Assembly (NCBI RefSeq): GCF_008000815.1
Contig: NZ_CP042806.1
Location: 2,542,001-2,606,000 of the forward strand
DNA from: Terriglobus albidus
GTDB taxonomy: Bacteria > Acidobacteriota > Terriglobia > Terriglobales > Acidobacteriaceae
Direction of reading: 5' to 3'
DNA: 64,000 nt
This document shows positions 53,213 through 60,368 of this stretch, in pieces (positions within the stretch are counted from its first letter, which is position 1; each line of letters opens with the position of its first letter). The position numbers and the translations under genes were made by a program. The notes below the pieces were generated by a model. It made no database searches. It was not told where the DNA came from and worked only from the letters and a program-made list of their open reading frames with translations.

Positions 53213-54553
53213 TTACGCTTTTGCAGGTTCCGGACGGCTGAACTCAGGGACGTCGATCTTCAGAACGAACGTCTCGGCCGGACCGGTTGGCATCACATTC
53301 AGCGTGATGTCACAGATACCCTGCATGCGCTTGTTTGAATCCTTATCGACAAACAGATCGTAGCCAAGGATCGTGCCCTGTTCTACCTGTTCGTCGAGAA
53401 GCCTCTTGAGCGGGGTTTCGATCTGCTGATCCATGAAGTCGCGCGTCAGCACCTGCCCGGCAACCTGCAGCAGATAGTGACGGCAGCAGCGCTCCAGATA
53501 ACGGAGGATGCGATACGAGGTGAAGAACTTCAGCACGCCGTAGGGATCGTCAGCCTGCGTGCGGCAGCCGTAAAAGCAGAGGTGGTTATCCGCATCGCGG
53601 ATTACCGGGATAAGCTGACGTTCCATGGAGAGATGCTCCATCTCACCGATCAACGGCTCGATGCGGGCTTTCATGGCCCCATTGACTCGTCCGAACCGTG
53701 AACCGACGGGACCCTGCGCCAGACCCTGGGCATCATCGGCACGTGCAACCGCTCCTGCGAACACCATGGATGGTGGACCATACAGCCCGTCCTGCGCATC
53801 GGCATCCTTCTCGAACCAGTGAGCCTCACGCAACTGGAGATAGCCCATCAGGCATACGTCGGCCGCGGCCTGGTCTTCCGGACGCTTCAGGAACTCATAC
53901 TTGCCGCCGGGAAGGAAGTTACGCTCAACATTTTTGAAGGACTTCTCGTCGTCCAGGTCGCCAATCAGCAACATGCCCCAGGCGTTGGCCAGTGTTTCCA
54001 GCTTCTCGCGAATGGGCTGAGGATAGTAGCCCGGAACCACCAGGTTGCAGATGTCATCACGGAAGTTGAAGTTATCGTTCCGCTGCACGACAAAGTGCTC
54101 CATGGCGGCGATGTTCATCGAAAAGATGTCTTTCATCGCCTTGGGGTCGGCATTCAGAATATAAAGCTCAACCGGTTTGCGAACCTTGCCATCGCCGACC
54201 TTCGCATTCTCGAAGAAGAGCTGCAGTTGACGGTATGAGAGTTCAAGCGGTCGGATCTGTTCAAAGACCTGGCGCAACAGTTCGTCACGCACGCTCTCGG
54301 CACTGTCAATCTGACCCTGGAGCTTCTTGACTGTCTCGTCGTAGGTGTCGTCGGCGCTGATGAGCTGTTCGAAGTTCGTCAGCTGCGACAGAAATTCCTT
54401 GGCCGACTGTGCGGAGAAGATACTCGCGATCTCCCGCTTTTCATTGGTAAGGCCGGGATGCAGGTCCGCGAAGATATCCTGCAACAGCTCGCGCGCCGGG
54501 CTGTCGGCAATGATTTGTTCTGTTGTGAGAGTAGGTGTCTGTGTCTCTGCCAT
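53213..54553 (-). CDS. tssC: T6SS contractile sheath large subunit TssC
   Basis: The protein (446 aa) corresponds to TssC/VipB in position right after tssB (2-bp gap) and in general features: N-terminal ELLQDIFADLHPG and a sheath-domain C-terminus with FFTSYRILRYLERCCRHYL and CDITLNVMPTGPAETFVLKI. The typical proteobacterial signature for the central region is absent, so it belongs to a divergent branch, perhaps nearer to Bacteroidota-type sheaths. Length is slightly short of the usual ~490. Confidence 0.8.
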   Translation of the reverse strand: MAETQTPTLTTEQIIADSPARELLQDIFADLHPGLTNEKREIASIFSAQSAKEFLSQLTNFEQLISADDTYDETVKKLQGQIDSAESVRDELLRQVFEQIRPLELSYRQLQLFFENAKVGDGKVRKPVELYILNADPKAMKDIFSMNIAAMEHFVVQRNDNFNFRDDICNLVVPGYYPQPIREKLETLANAWGMLLIGDLDDEKSFKNVERNFLPGGKYEFLKRPEDQAAADVCLMGYLQLREAHWFEKDADAQDGLYGPPSMVFAGAVARADDAQGLAQGPVGSRFGRVNGAMKARIEPLIGEMEHLSMERQLIPVIRDADNHLCFYGCRTQADDPYGVLKFFTSYRILRYLERCCRHYLLQVAGQVLTRDFMDQQIETPLKRLLDEQVEQGTILGYDLFVDKDSNKRMQGICDITLNVMPTGPAETFVLKIDVPEFSRPEPAKA

Positions 54554-54555
54554 GG

Positions 54556-55056
54556 CTACTTCTCTCCTTCCGCAACGCGCTCGAGTTCACTGCGCAACTT
54601 GCCAAGTGCTTCCACGATCTCTTTACGCTGCTCCGCATTGCCCCAGGCTCTGCGTACCGTCGGCAGCTTCCAGCGATCCTTCAAGCGATAGAGCAGGTCG
54701 ATGTTTGCTTTCAGATCTGCGAGGTCGTTACGCAGGTAGCTCACATTGCCATCTGCATCGCGAACTTCATGGCGCTTCTGCAGGTTTTCAGGCTCGAAAT
54801 CTTTGATCGAGCGAAACTGAAGGTCCGCGCGAAATTCGGTTTCGCCATCGCCGGTGTAGCCGCGGAAGTTGAGCTTCGGTTCGAACTTGCGGAAGGCATC
54901 CTGCAGGTCTTCGACCTTGGCGAGCGCTTCGTTTTCCGAAGCGGCCTCGCCACCGACTCGATTGATCGTCATGGGCAGCATGGCTGCGGCTGTGGAGGTG
55001 GGGACCTTACGAACTGCTGGGGTAACACCCTTGCGAACAACTTTTACCAAAGGCAT
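54556..55056 (-). CDS. tssB: T6SS contractile sheath small subunit TssB
   Basis: This 166-residue protein matches TssB/VipA: the FRSIKDFEPENL motif (about 90-101) and a long C-terminal helix with LLYRLKDRWKLPTVRRAW. It pairs with TssC to make the sheath. A strongly basic N-terminus precedes the family core. It lies 2 bp before tssC and 21 bp after the VWA gene in transcription order. Confidence 0.85.
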   Translation of the reverse strand: MPLVKVVRKGVTPAVRKVPTSTAAAMLPMTINRVGGEAASENEALAKVEDLQDAFRKFEPKLNFRGYTGDGETEFRADLQFRSIKDFEPENLQKRHEVRDADGNVSYLRNDLADLKANIDLLYRLKDRWKLPTVRRAWGNAEQRKEIVEALGKLRSELERVAEGEK

Positions 55057-55077
55057 AAGGGGGAGGCTCCTATTGGT

Positions 55078-56526
55078 CTATCGGTCGAAGGTGAGTCTCG
55101 TTCGTGAGAACTCATCTCGCGGTTGAATTTGGGTTGTCTGGGAGGCTGAGCGCTGAACGGGAACACTGACTGCCCCGTTCGTTTCGAAGCCTGATGGGGG
55201 AGTTTCTATCGATCGAATCTGGACACTGGATGCGGAGGTAACGGCGGTTCCATTGCTCCACCGCTTGGAGCGTTGGGGAACCATGCCCGCGTACTGTTCA
55301 CCCCAGATGAGCCGAGGAACCCAGAACCAGAGAATCAGCATGGCAACGAATGCCGCCGCAAAAAGTAATGTATGCAGAACGAACATGGTCCAACCGGATT
55401 CGGCAGAAGGGTGGACCTGGATCAAGGCCTGCAATTCCGGTGCCAATGCAAGGCGCGTAAATGTCGGAGCATTGGTAGCCGGTGCAATCCAGCGGATAGG
55501 GGCACTTTGAAGGGAAGCTCCATCCATGGTCCGGAAGGTTGCGTTCCACTGATGATCGTGTCCCATCAATGCAACGCGAGAGCTCTCCGGGAGCAGCCAT
55601 GTTATCTGTATCTCGTGGCTGACAGCCGACCGGCTTGAGTGCAGCGCGGCCAGCAGTTCACCCGCATCAGCCGCATAGAAAAATCGTCTTGAAAGTTTCT
55701 GCATCGCGGCCGTGTCGATCGCTTCACGATCTCCAAAGCCAATGCCGATCACATCGAGATGCGAGGCTTGAACCTGGGCCGCGGCCTGTTGGAGGCCAAG
55801 CTCACCGGTCAGCAGTTGAGGATCATCACCGGGCATGACTTCATTTTTTCCGTCCGTCATCACGATGAGGTGGGGCTGCAGACTTTCGGCGGTATGGCCG
55901 TCGTGGGCAAGGGAAGAAAGTTCCCGCCGAAGAGATTCCACTCCGGTGAAAATTGCCTGGTAGAGTGCCGTATTATTCTTAGCTGCCGGGCTCGGCATGG
56001 CATTTAATTGCGCGAGAGCATCAGCCTTTGTAGTGACATAAACAGCGGACTGAATCGTGGGTACGACGTCGTGGCTCTCAAAGGGGACGATCGCAATCCG
56101 GTCCACACCTTCCTGCATGCCATTGATGAAGTCTGCCACGGAGCTCTTGAGTGCTGCATACCTGGAAGCCGCGCCCGGCGATGGCTGATTCATGCTCCCG
56201 CTGATATCGAGAACCAGCAATGAGACGTTGCCATGCTGCGTTGCATCAGGTCCGGCTCCAACGCTGGCATAGAAGGGATGAATCTCTCCATCGGCGCTGC
56301 TCAGCGTAATCAGATTCGCCAGGTCGTTCGGCGCCGGAAGAACAAAAGGCGCCGGTTTCCCATCGGAACTTACTGGCGTGATTCTTGCAGACATGCACGG
56401 CGACTGCGTAACCGGACTGCAGTTCACCAGGGTCGGAGGAGCCGTGAGCTGCAGCATCGCAGGCTTCTGACCCCACGCAGTGGAAGACAGCGCAAGCAGG
56501 ACAGCGAGACTGAGCTGAGTACGCAC
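55078..56526 (-). CDS. Membrane-anchored VWA-domain protein, T6SS operon
   Basis: The protein (482 aa) has a signal peptide (ending AWG-Q) and a von Willebrand factor A domain (about residues 105-300) with an intact MIDAS start (VLDISGSMN). One TM helix near 385-405 (TLLFAAAFVAMLILWFWV) is followed by a cytoplasmic tail of about 80 residues, rich in Ser, Thr and Gln. The VWA domain would be outside the cytoplasm. VWA modules occur in some T6SS regulatory kinases (PpkA). Here it stands alone next to an FHA protein, so it may sense envelope events. It abuts the FHA gene with a 1-bp overlap. Confidence 0.75.
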   Translation of the reverse strand: MRTQLSLAVLLALSSTAWGQKPAMLQLTAPPTLVNCSPVTQSPCMSARITPVSSDGKPAPFVLPAPNDLANLITLSSADGEIHPFYASVGAGPDATQHGNVSLLVLDISGSMNQPSPGAASRYAALKSSVADFINGMQEGVDRIAIVPFESHDVVPTIQSAVYVTTKADALAQLNAMPSPAAKNNTALYQAIFTGVESLRRELSSLAHDGHTAESLQPHLIVMTDGKNEVMPGDDPQLLTGELGLQQAAAQVQASHLDVIGIGFGDREAIDTAAMQKLSRRFFYAADAGELLAALHSSRSAVSHEIQITWLLPESSRVALMGHDHQWNATFRTMDGASLQSAPIRWIAPATNAPTFTRLALAPELQALIQVHPSAESGWTMFVLHTLLFAAAFVAMLILWFWVPRLIWGEQYAGMVPQRSKRWSNGTAVTSASSVQIRSIETPPSGFETNGAVSVPVQRSASQTTQIQPRDEFSRTRLTFDR

Positions 56527-57470
56527 TATTCGCCCTGCTTTCTGCTCTCAAAACGAAGAGCGGTTCTGCCAATCATGACGTCGTCACCTGGATGTAGCTC
56601 CTGTGACGCAACGACTGTTTTTCCCTTGATGCGCAGCACATATTTTGCAATGCCTTCTGCGCCTGAAGCTTCAGGATGACGGGCGATATAGTAGCGTCCA
56701 TCTTTCGAAAACAAGACCGCATGTCTTGGCGCAATGCTGCTGTCGGGAATCATGATGTCCGCGCCCTGCTGGAACTTTGTTCCTCCCTGTGTTGTAGCTG
56801 CGCTGCCAAGAACGTAACTCTCATCGATCTCCAGGTCCCAGGCGGTCTTGTTGTTCCCGAGCTTGTTTTGGGCGCGCGCGTCTCCGGAGCTGATGAAACG
56901 GACAAGTCCGTTGCGGATAAGAATGGGCGCGATACCGGCTCCGAAACCCGTTCCCGCGCCTGCGAAACATAAACCTGCGAGCGACATGCCGGCGGAAACA
57001 TGAGGAGCAAACAGAACAAAAAACGTGCCGCCGAACAGACCGCCGGCGAGACCGCCAACGTAAGCGTGGACGGAGCGCGCGCGGTTCGTCTTGAACCAGC
57101 GCAGACCAATACCAAGGCCAACTACAGAGGTGCACAGAGTCCACACTGCAACGCGATACAGCGAGGGAGAGTTATTCGCAATGCCGAGACGCAGGGCTAC
57201 GCTGAGGACCGCTGCGATCAAACCCGCGCAGCCACCAAAAAGAACACCCCAGCCAATGGAGATACCGCGTATTTTCCCAAGAAGAATGCGATCGAAATAC
57301 AGGAAGAGAAAGATTGCTGCACACAGGGCGAAGACAAAGAATGTCGTCGCATCCGCAAGCCAACCGGCTCGGCTGTTTGAGAGCGGGATGCAGATCAGCA
57401 GGGTAAGCATCGCAGACACAATGCCTGCCAATGTTCCTGTAAGAGTTGAGAAAAATAACGCTCGGTACAT
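56526..57470 (-). CDS. Multi-TM protein with C-terminal FHA domain
   Basis: This 314-residue protein has about six hydrophobic helices in the first 195 residues (for example TLAGIVSAMLTLLICI and GGCAGLIAAVLSVAL). A cytoplasmic FHA domain follows (about 220-310), with IPDSSIAPRHAVLF carrying the conserved Ser and His. FHA domains bind phosphothreonine, so it should respond to the kinase/phosphatase pair (60365 and 41193). It is the first gene of the long minus-strand T6SS operon. The ATG at 57470 is preferred over a TTG two codons upstream. No clear ribosome site is visible. Confidence 0.75.
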   Translation of the reverse strand: MYRALFFSTLTGTLAGIVSAMLTLLICIPLSNSRAGWLADATTFFVFALCAAIFLFLYFDRILLGKIRGISIGWGVLFGGCAGLIAAVLSVALRLGIANNSPSLYRVAVWTLCTSVVGLGIGLRWFKTNRARSVHAYVGGLAGGLFGGTFFVLFAPHVSAGMSLAGLCFAGAGTGFGAGIAPILIRNGLVRFISSGDARAQNKLGNNKTAWDLEIDESYVLGSAATTQGGTKFQQGADIMIPDSSIAPRHAVLFSKDGRYYIARHPEASGAEGIAKYVLRIKGKTVVASQELHPGDDVMIGRTALRFESRKQGE

Positions 57471-57647
57471 GATCAACTCAACTAAATTAAGGGTCCGCCG
57501 GGGGGAGGCGGAGTGGGAAATTCAAGGCAGGCAACTGAGCAATCTTGCTCGTCACAGTACTCAATCACTGATGGTAGGATTAGAGACCGAGTTGCCAGAA
57601 TGGGTTGCATCTTAACCTGGTAATAAAATGTCCCATCCCCCTGGGCT
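57471..57647. promoter_or_regulatory. Divergent promoter region between the T6SS and ubiquitin-like operons
   Basis: This 177-bp gap must serve both operons. GAGCAA-TC-TTGCTC at 57537-57550 is a perfect palindrome near the centre, a candidate operator shared by both. TCCGCC/GGCGGA at 57494-57512 could form a hairpin in the leader of the T6SS transcript. TAATAA near 57621 may be a -10 box for the plus operon, which would leave the E1 transcript with almost no leader. No firm -35 partner is seen. Confidence 0.45.
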
Positions 57648-58811
57648 ATGATTCATCACTCTGAAACAAAGGCATCCACGCGTGTACGGATTGCACTGAT
57701 TGGAGCCGGTGCTTTAGGCTCCGAGTGCTGCAGACAGATCGTCCAGCTCCCGGGAGTGGACGCACTGATCGAATCTATTCTGCTGGTCGATCCTGACATC
57801 CTCACGTGGCAGAACATTCCCTTGAGCCGCGTGTATCAGGAGCTTTTTCACCTGGATCCGGAGCAGTGCATCGGCAGGCCAAAAGTGTTGATTCTTCAAA
57901 GCTTTGTTAACAGATATGCGCCACTGATTGAAGTCGAAGCCATGGCCGCCCCAGTGGCGGAAGTCGGTTGGCAAGAGTTGCGTGCAAGGCACATTTTGAT
58001 CACGGCGACTGATAGTGCTCTATCCCGTATGGAAACTGCTTTGGCTGCTACAACACTCCGTATTCCTATGCTCGACGGAGCGGTGCACGCAAATTCTGCC
58101 GGTGAAGGCCGGGTCTCATGGTTTACCGGTCAGAACGATCACGCATGTTACTCCTGTGGTATGTCAGATGTTAGCCGTGCTCGATTACTGGCGCAGATGG
58201 CTTCACCGTCCAATGGGTGCGAACGTCTTACACCGGCGCTTGCCATGAGCAGCGCTCCTCCTGATACTCCATCGCTTGAGATCACGGCACATCGCATGGC
58301 GCAGCTTCTTTGTGAATGGACAGCAAATCGATCAGGATTTTTGACCGGCTCCTTCATCGTCCAGAGCGGTGAACTTGCAAGGATTGCAGCCCCGCGTAGT
58401 GTTACTTGTCCCTGGCACGATGTCTCAACGGCGGAACTGATCGAGCTATTTCCGGATAAACCATTCAGGGACCAATTCCCGCGACAGGGAGCGCATCAGG
58501 GGGAGCAGTGTTTTGAGCTGCAGTGGCCGATTAGTCTCGTCGCGAGTTGTGAGCATTGCGGAAAAGAATCGCGCAGGCTCCTTCGTCTGGCCCAGCTCCG
58601 GACGGCTTCATGCCCTCATTGCGGCGGTCGTGCACTGCAGTCGGATCAGACGGTGTCGGTCATCCGTTTTAGAGATCCGCTTGCAAAACTTACGCCGCGA
58701 CAGCTTGGATTGCCGGATCTGCATCTAATCCGATTAAGGCCGACCGTCCAGTTTTCCCCCATCACAAACGGACAGAACGAGAAAGAGACGAAACGAGCAA
58801 CAGCGTCATGA
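57648..58811 (+). CDS. E1-like ThiF-fold activating enzyme of a ubiquitin-like system
   Basis: The protein (387 aa) has the ThiF/E1 nucleotide-binding core: IALIGAGALGSE (residues about 15-26), LVDPDILTWQNIPLSR (acidic residues 48 and 50, Asn56 and Arg61) and ITATDSALSR. A structural zinc site is suggested by CYSC (167-170) with CPWH (254-257). A second zinc-ribbon pair, CEHC (301-304) and CPHC (322-325), is an unusual C-terminal addition. E1 enzymes adenylate a ubiquitin-like C-terminus and pass it to an E2, and both partners are encoded just downstream. Its stop overlaps the next start by 4 bp. No Shine-Dalgarno site is visible. MoeB/ThiF roles are unlikely, given the E2 neighbour. Confidence 0.85.
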   Translation: MIHHSETKASTRVRIALIGAGALGSECCRQIVQLPGVDALIESILLVDPDILTWQNIPLSRVYQELFHLDPEQCIGRPKVLILQSFVNRYAPLIEVEAMAAPVAEVGWQELRARHILITATDSALSRMETALAATTLRIPMLDGAVHANSAGEGRVSWFTGQNDHACYSCGMSDVSRARLLAQMASPSNGCERLTPALAMSSAPPDTPSLEITAHRMAQLLCEWTANRSGFLTGSFIVQSGELARIAAPRSVTCPWHDVSTAELIELFPDKPFRDQFPRQGAHQGEQCFELQWPISLVASCEHCGKESRRLLRLAQLRTASCPHCGGRALQSDQTVSVIRFRDPLAKLTPRQLGLPDLHLIRLRPTVQFSPITNGQNEKETKRATAS

Positions 58812-59524
58812 ATGCCTTAGAACGATCGACACTTCTGGCAGGGCTGATTGTTTTTACGGCCTCGCTCCAGTTCGGCACAAATCTTCTTGGACCTGGTATT
58901 GCATCTCTTGCGGCGATTGTCCTTGGGGCGATATGCACCCTCATCTGGGTGCACTTCGATCTTCCTCACCGCCAGATATGGATTCCACCGGTCTCGCTGG
59001 GAGCAGCTTCTCTACTTGCGGTAGGTATTACTGCTCTCGTCAGTCCGATCAGCACGCTCTTCGCTATCGTCCCAATCCTTGTGGCCGGTTCCTCTTTTGC
59101 GACACTGGCCTTCCTCACGTGGGATCGGCCGAGATGTGGTCTCTGCAGCCGGCGCCTGCGGACACAATCCGTTGTCTTTCAGTGTCCTCGCTGCAAGCTT
59201 GAGGTATGTGAGGAGAGCTGCTGGAGCTTCGATCATCGCCGCTGCCATCTCTGCCTGGAGCAGCGTGTGCCCATCCTTCCGATGCAGGAACGCTGGTGGT
59301 CTCGGGTCACCGGACCGCCATCCGAGGTTGGGCGATGCCAGGTCTGCCTCGCCGCAGCGCAGAAAGCAGACCTGCGCTGCTGTCCCAAGTGCCGCCGCCT
59401 TCAATGCCAGGACTGCTGGGACTTCCACAATGGCGGTTGCACCCGCTGCGGTGAGGCGCTTCCGGATCTGCCCTCTGCGCTGACGGAATCCATTGCAAAG
59501 GTTTACGACAGAAAGGCCTCCTAG
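58808..59524 (+). CDS. Membrane protein with two tandem RING-like zinc domains (candidate E3)
   Basis: This 238-residue protein has about four hydrophobic helices in residues 8-104, then a cytoplasmic Cys-rich half. Two similar binuclear zinc modules are visible: Cys at 110, 113, 126, 129, 134, 138, 146, 149 and at 177, 180, 192, 195, 200, 203, 211, 214. Both keep the order CxxC, CxxC, C..C with a following Trp, CxxC, as in bacterial RING-like/treble-clef domains. Between E1 and the ubiquitin-like gene, a role as membrane-bound E3 ligase is plausible. His is scarce at the ligand positions, so this is not a textbook RING. Confidence 0.7.
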   Translation: MNALERSTLLAGLIVFTASLQFGTNLLGPGIASLAAIVLGAICTLIWVHFDLPHRQIWIPPVSLGAASLLAVGITALVSPISTLFAIVPILVAGSSFATLAFLTWDRPRCGLCSRRLRTQSVVFQCPRCKLEVCEESCWSFDHRRCHLCLEQRVPILPMQERWWSRVTGPPSEVGRCQVCLAAAQKADLRCCPKCRRLQCQDCWDFHNGGCTRCGEALPDLPSALTESIAKVYDRKAS

Positions 59525-59575
59525 ATTCATCAAAGTGTCATCAAACGGTATCTCATAGACGAGGAAGTGAAACGA

Positions 59576-59836
59576 ATGCCGAAGTATCAAATCTATTTCG
59601 ACACTGTCAGTGGAGAGACGAAGTATAACGTCGATATCGATGAAGGCGAGACCTTGAATATGGTCCTGGAAGAGATTCTCTTCGATCTTCGCGAACGCGG
59701 CGATGTCCTGAAAGGAGACGGCGAACCAGAGGTGATCTGGAACAGTTCGGTTCTGGATTTTGGCCGTGCTCTTCCGGAACAAGGGGTGCGTCCTAATGAC
59801 GTCTTGCGCGTCTCCACTGTCGCAACCAATGGCTGA
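59576..59836 (+). CDS. Ubiquitin-like beta-grasp protein
   Basis: This 86-residue protein has a beta-grasp pattern: strand YQIYFDT, strand TKYNVDIDEG, helix TLNMVLEEILFDLRER, then VIWNSSVLDFGRALPEQGV and RPNDVLRVST, like the end of ubiquitin-fold proteins. It ends ATNG with a single terminal Gly directly before the stop, so the protein would be ready for adenylation without trimming. There is no GG. A good GAGGAA site lies 10 bp before ATG 59576. A GTG three codons earlier is possible. The stop lies inside the start of the E2 gene (8-bp overlap). Confidence 0.75.
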   Translation: MPKYQIYFDTVSGETKYNVDIDEGETLNMVLEEILFDLRERGDVLKGDGEPEVIWNSSVLDFGRALPEQGVRPNDVLRVSTVATNG

Positions 59837-60368
59837 CATCTCGCAGACCTCACCCAGGGAAAGAAGGCTTGTCGCCGAGTGGGATCTCCTGCAGAGTCTC
59901 GCTCATCTGAATCCTGAACGTATCGGCAACCTCGCAGTAGAGGATGAGGTGTTCTCCTGCACGCTTCACAAGACCCCAGCCCTTCGTCTGGGAACGAAGG
60001 AAATTGTTACAAGCCATCGCTTGAAGATTGTGTTTCCGCTCTACTATCCCTCGGTTCCTCTCGAACTTTATCTGAAAGCCCCTGTCGCTCACCCGAACGT
60101 CCATCCTCGGACCGGCTTTCTATGTCTTTGGGACAAGCACCAGGTAAGCAACAACGTGGAGCATGCACTTCACAAAACGGTCGCGATGCTTTCGCGTCGC
60201 CTGGAAAACTGCAATCCGGTTCACGTGATGCAACCCGATCTTCAGATGCTGTCTGATGCTGATTATCCTGCTCCCGGAGAGCCTCTGCTGGGCATTGCTC
60301 ATCCGGGAATCGCTGCTTCGGGTCTCATTCCCGATGAGCCTCCTGCTAGAAGGAGGCGGCTCTCATGA
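59829..60368 (+). CDS. E2-like ubiquitin-conjugating (UBC-fold) enzyme
   Basis: The protein (179 aa) has the E2 hallmark order: FPLYYPSVPLELYL (about 69-82), HPN at 88-90, then GFLCLWDK with catalytic Cys99, and a C-terminal helix region with LSRRLENCNPVH. This is the arrangement of eukaryotic and bacterial E2 enzymes, in which Cys accepts the ubiquitin-like protein from E1. The N-terminal helix (RERRLVAEWDLLQSL) is also typical. Translation begins inside the ubiquitin-like gene and ends in a 4-bp overlap with the kinase. An earlier in-frame start would run into the previous gene. Confidence 0.85.
   Translation: MADISQTSPRERRLVAEWDLLQSLAHLNPERIGNLAVEDEVFSCTLHKTPALRLGTKEIVTSHRLKIVFPLYYPSVPLELYLKAPVAHPNVHPRTGFLCLWDKHQVSNNVEHALHKTVAMLSRRLENCNPVHVMQPDLQMLSDADYPAPGEPLLGIAHPGIAASGLIPDEPPARRRRLS

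Noticed and set aside
33876-57470. Interpretation of the contractile cluster as a prophage or eCIS
   Set aside because: TssK, ClpV, Hcp and VgrG point to T6SS. There are no capsid, terminase, integrase or tail-fibre genes.
57648-58811. Interpretation of the ThiF-fold protein as MoeB/ThiF of cofactor synthesis
   Set aside because: No thiamine or molybdopterin genes are nearby, and an E2 and Ubl are encoded in the same operon.
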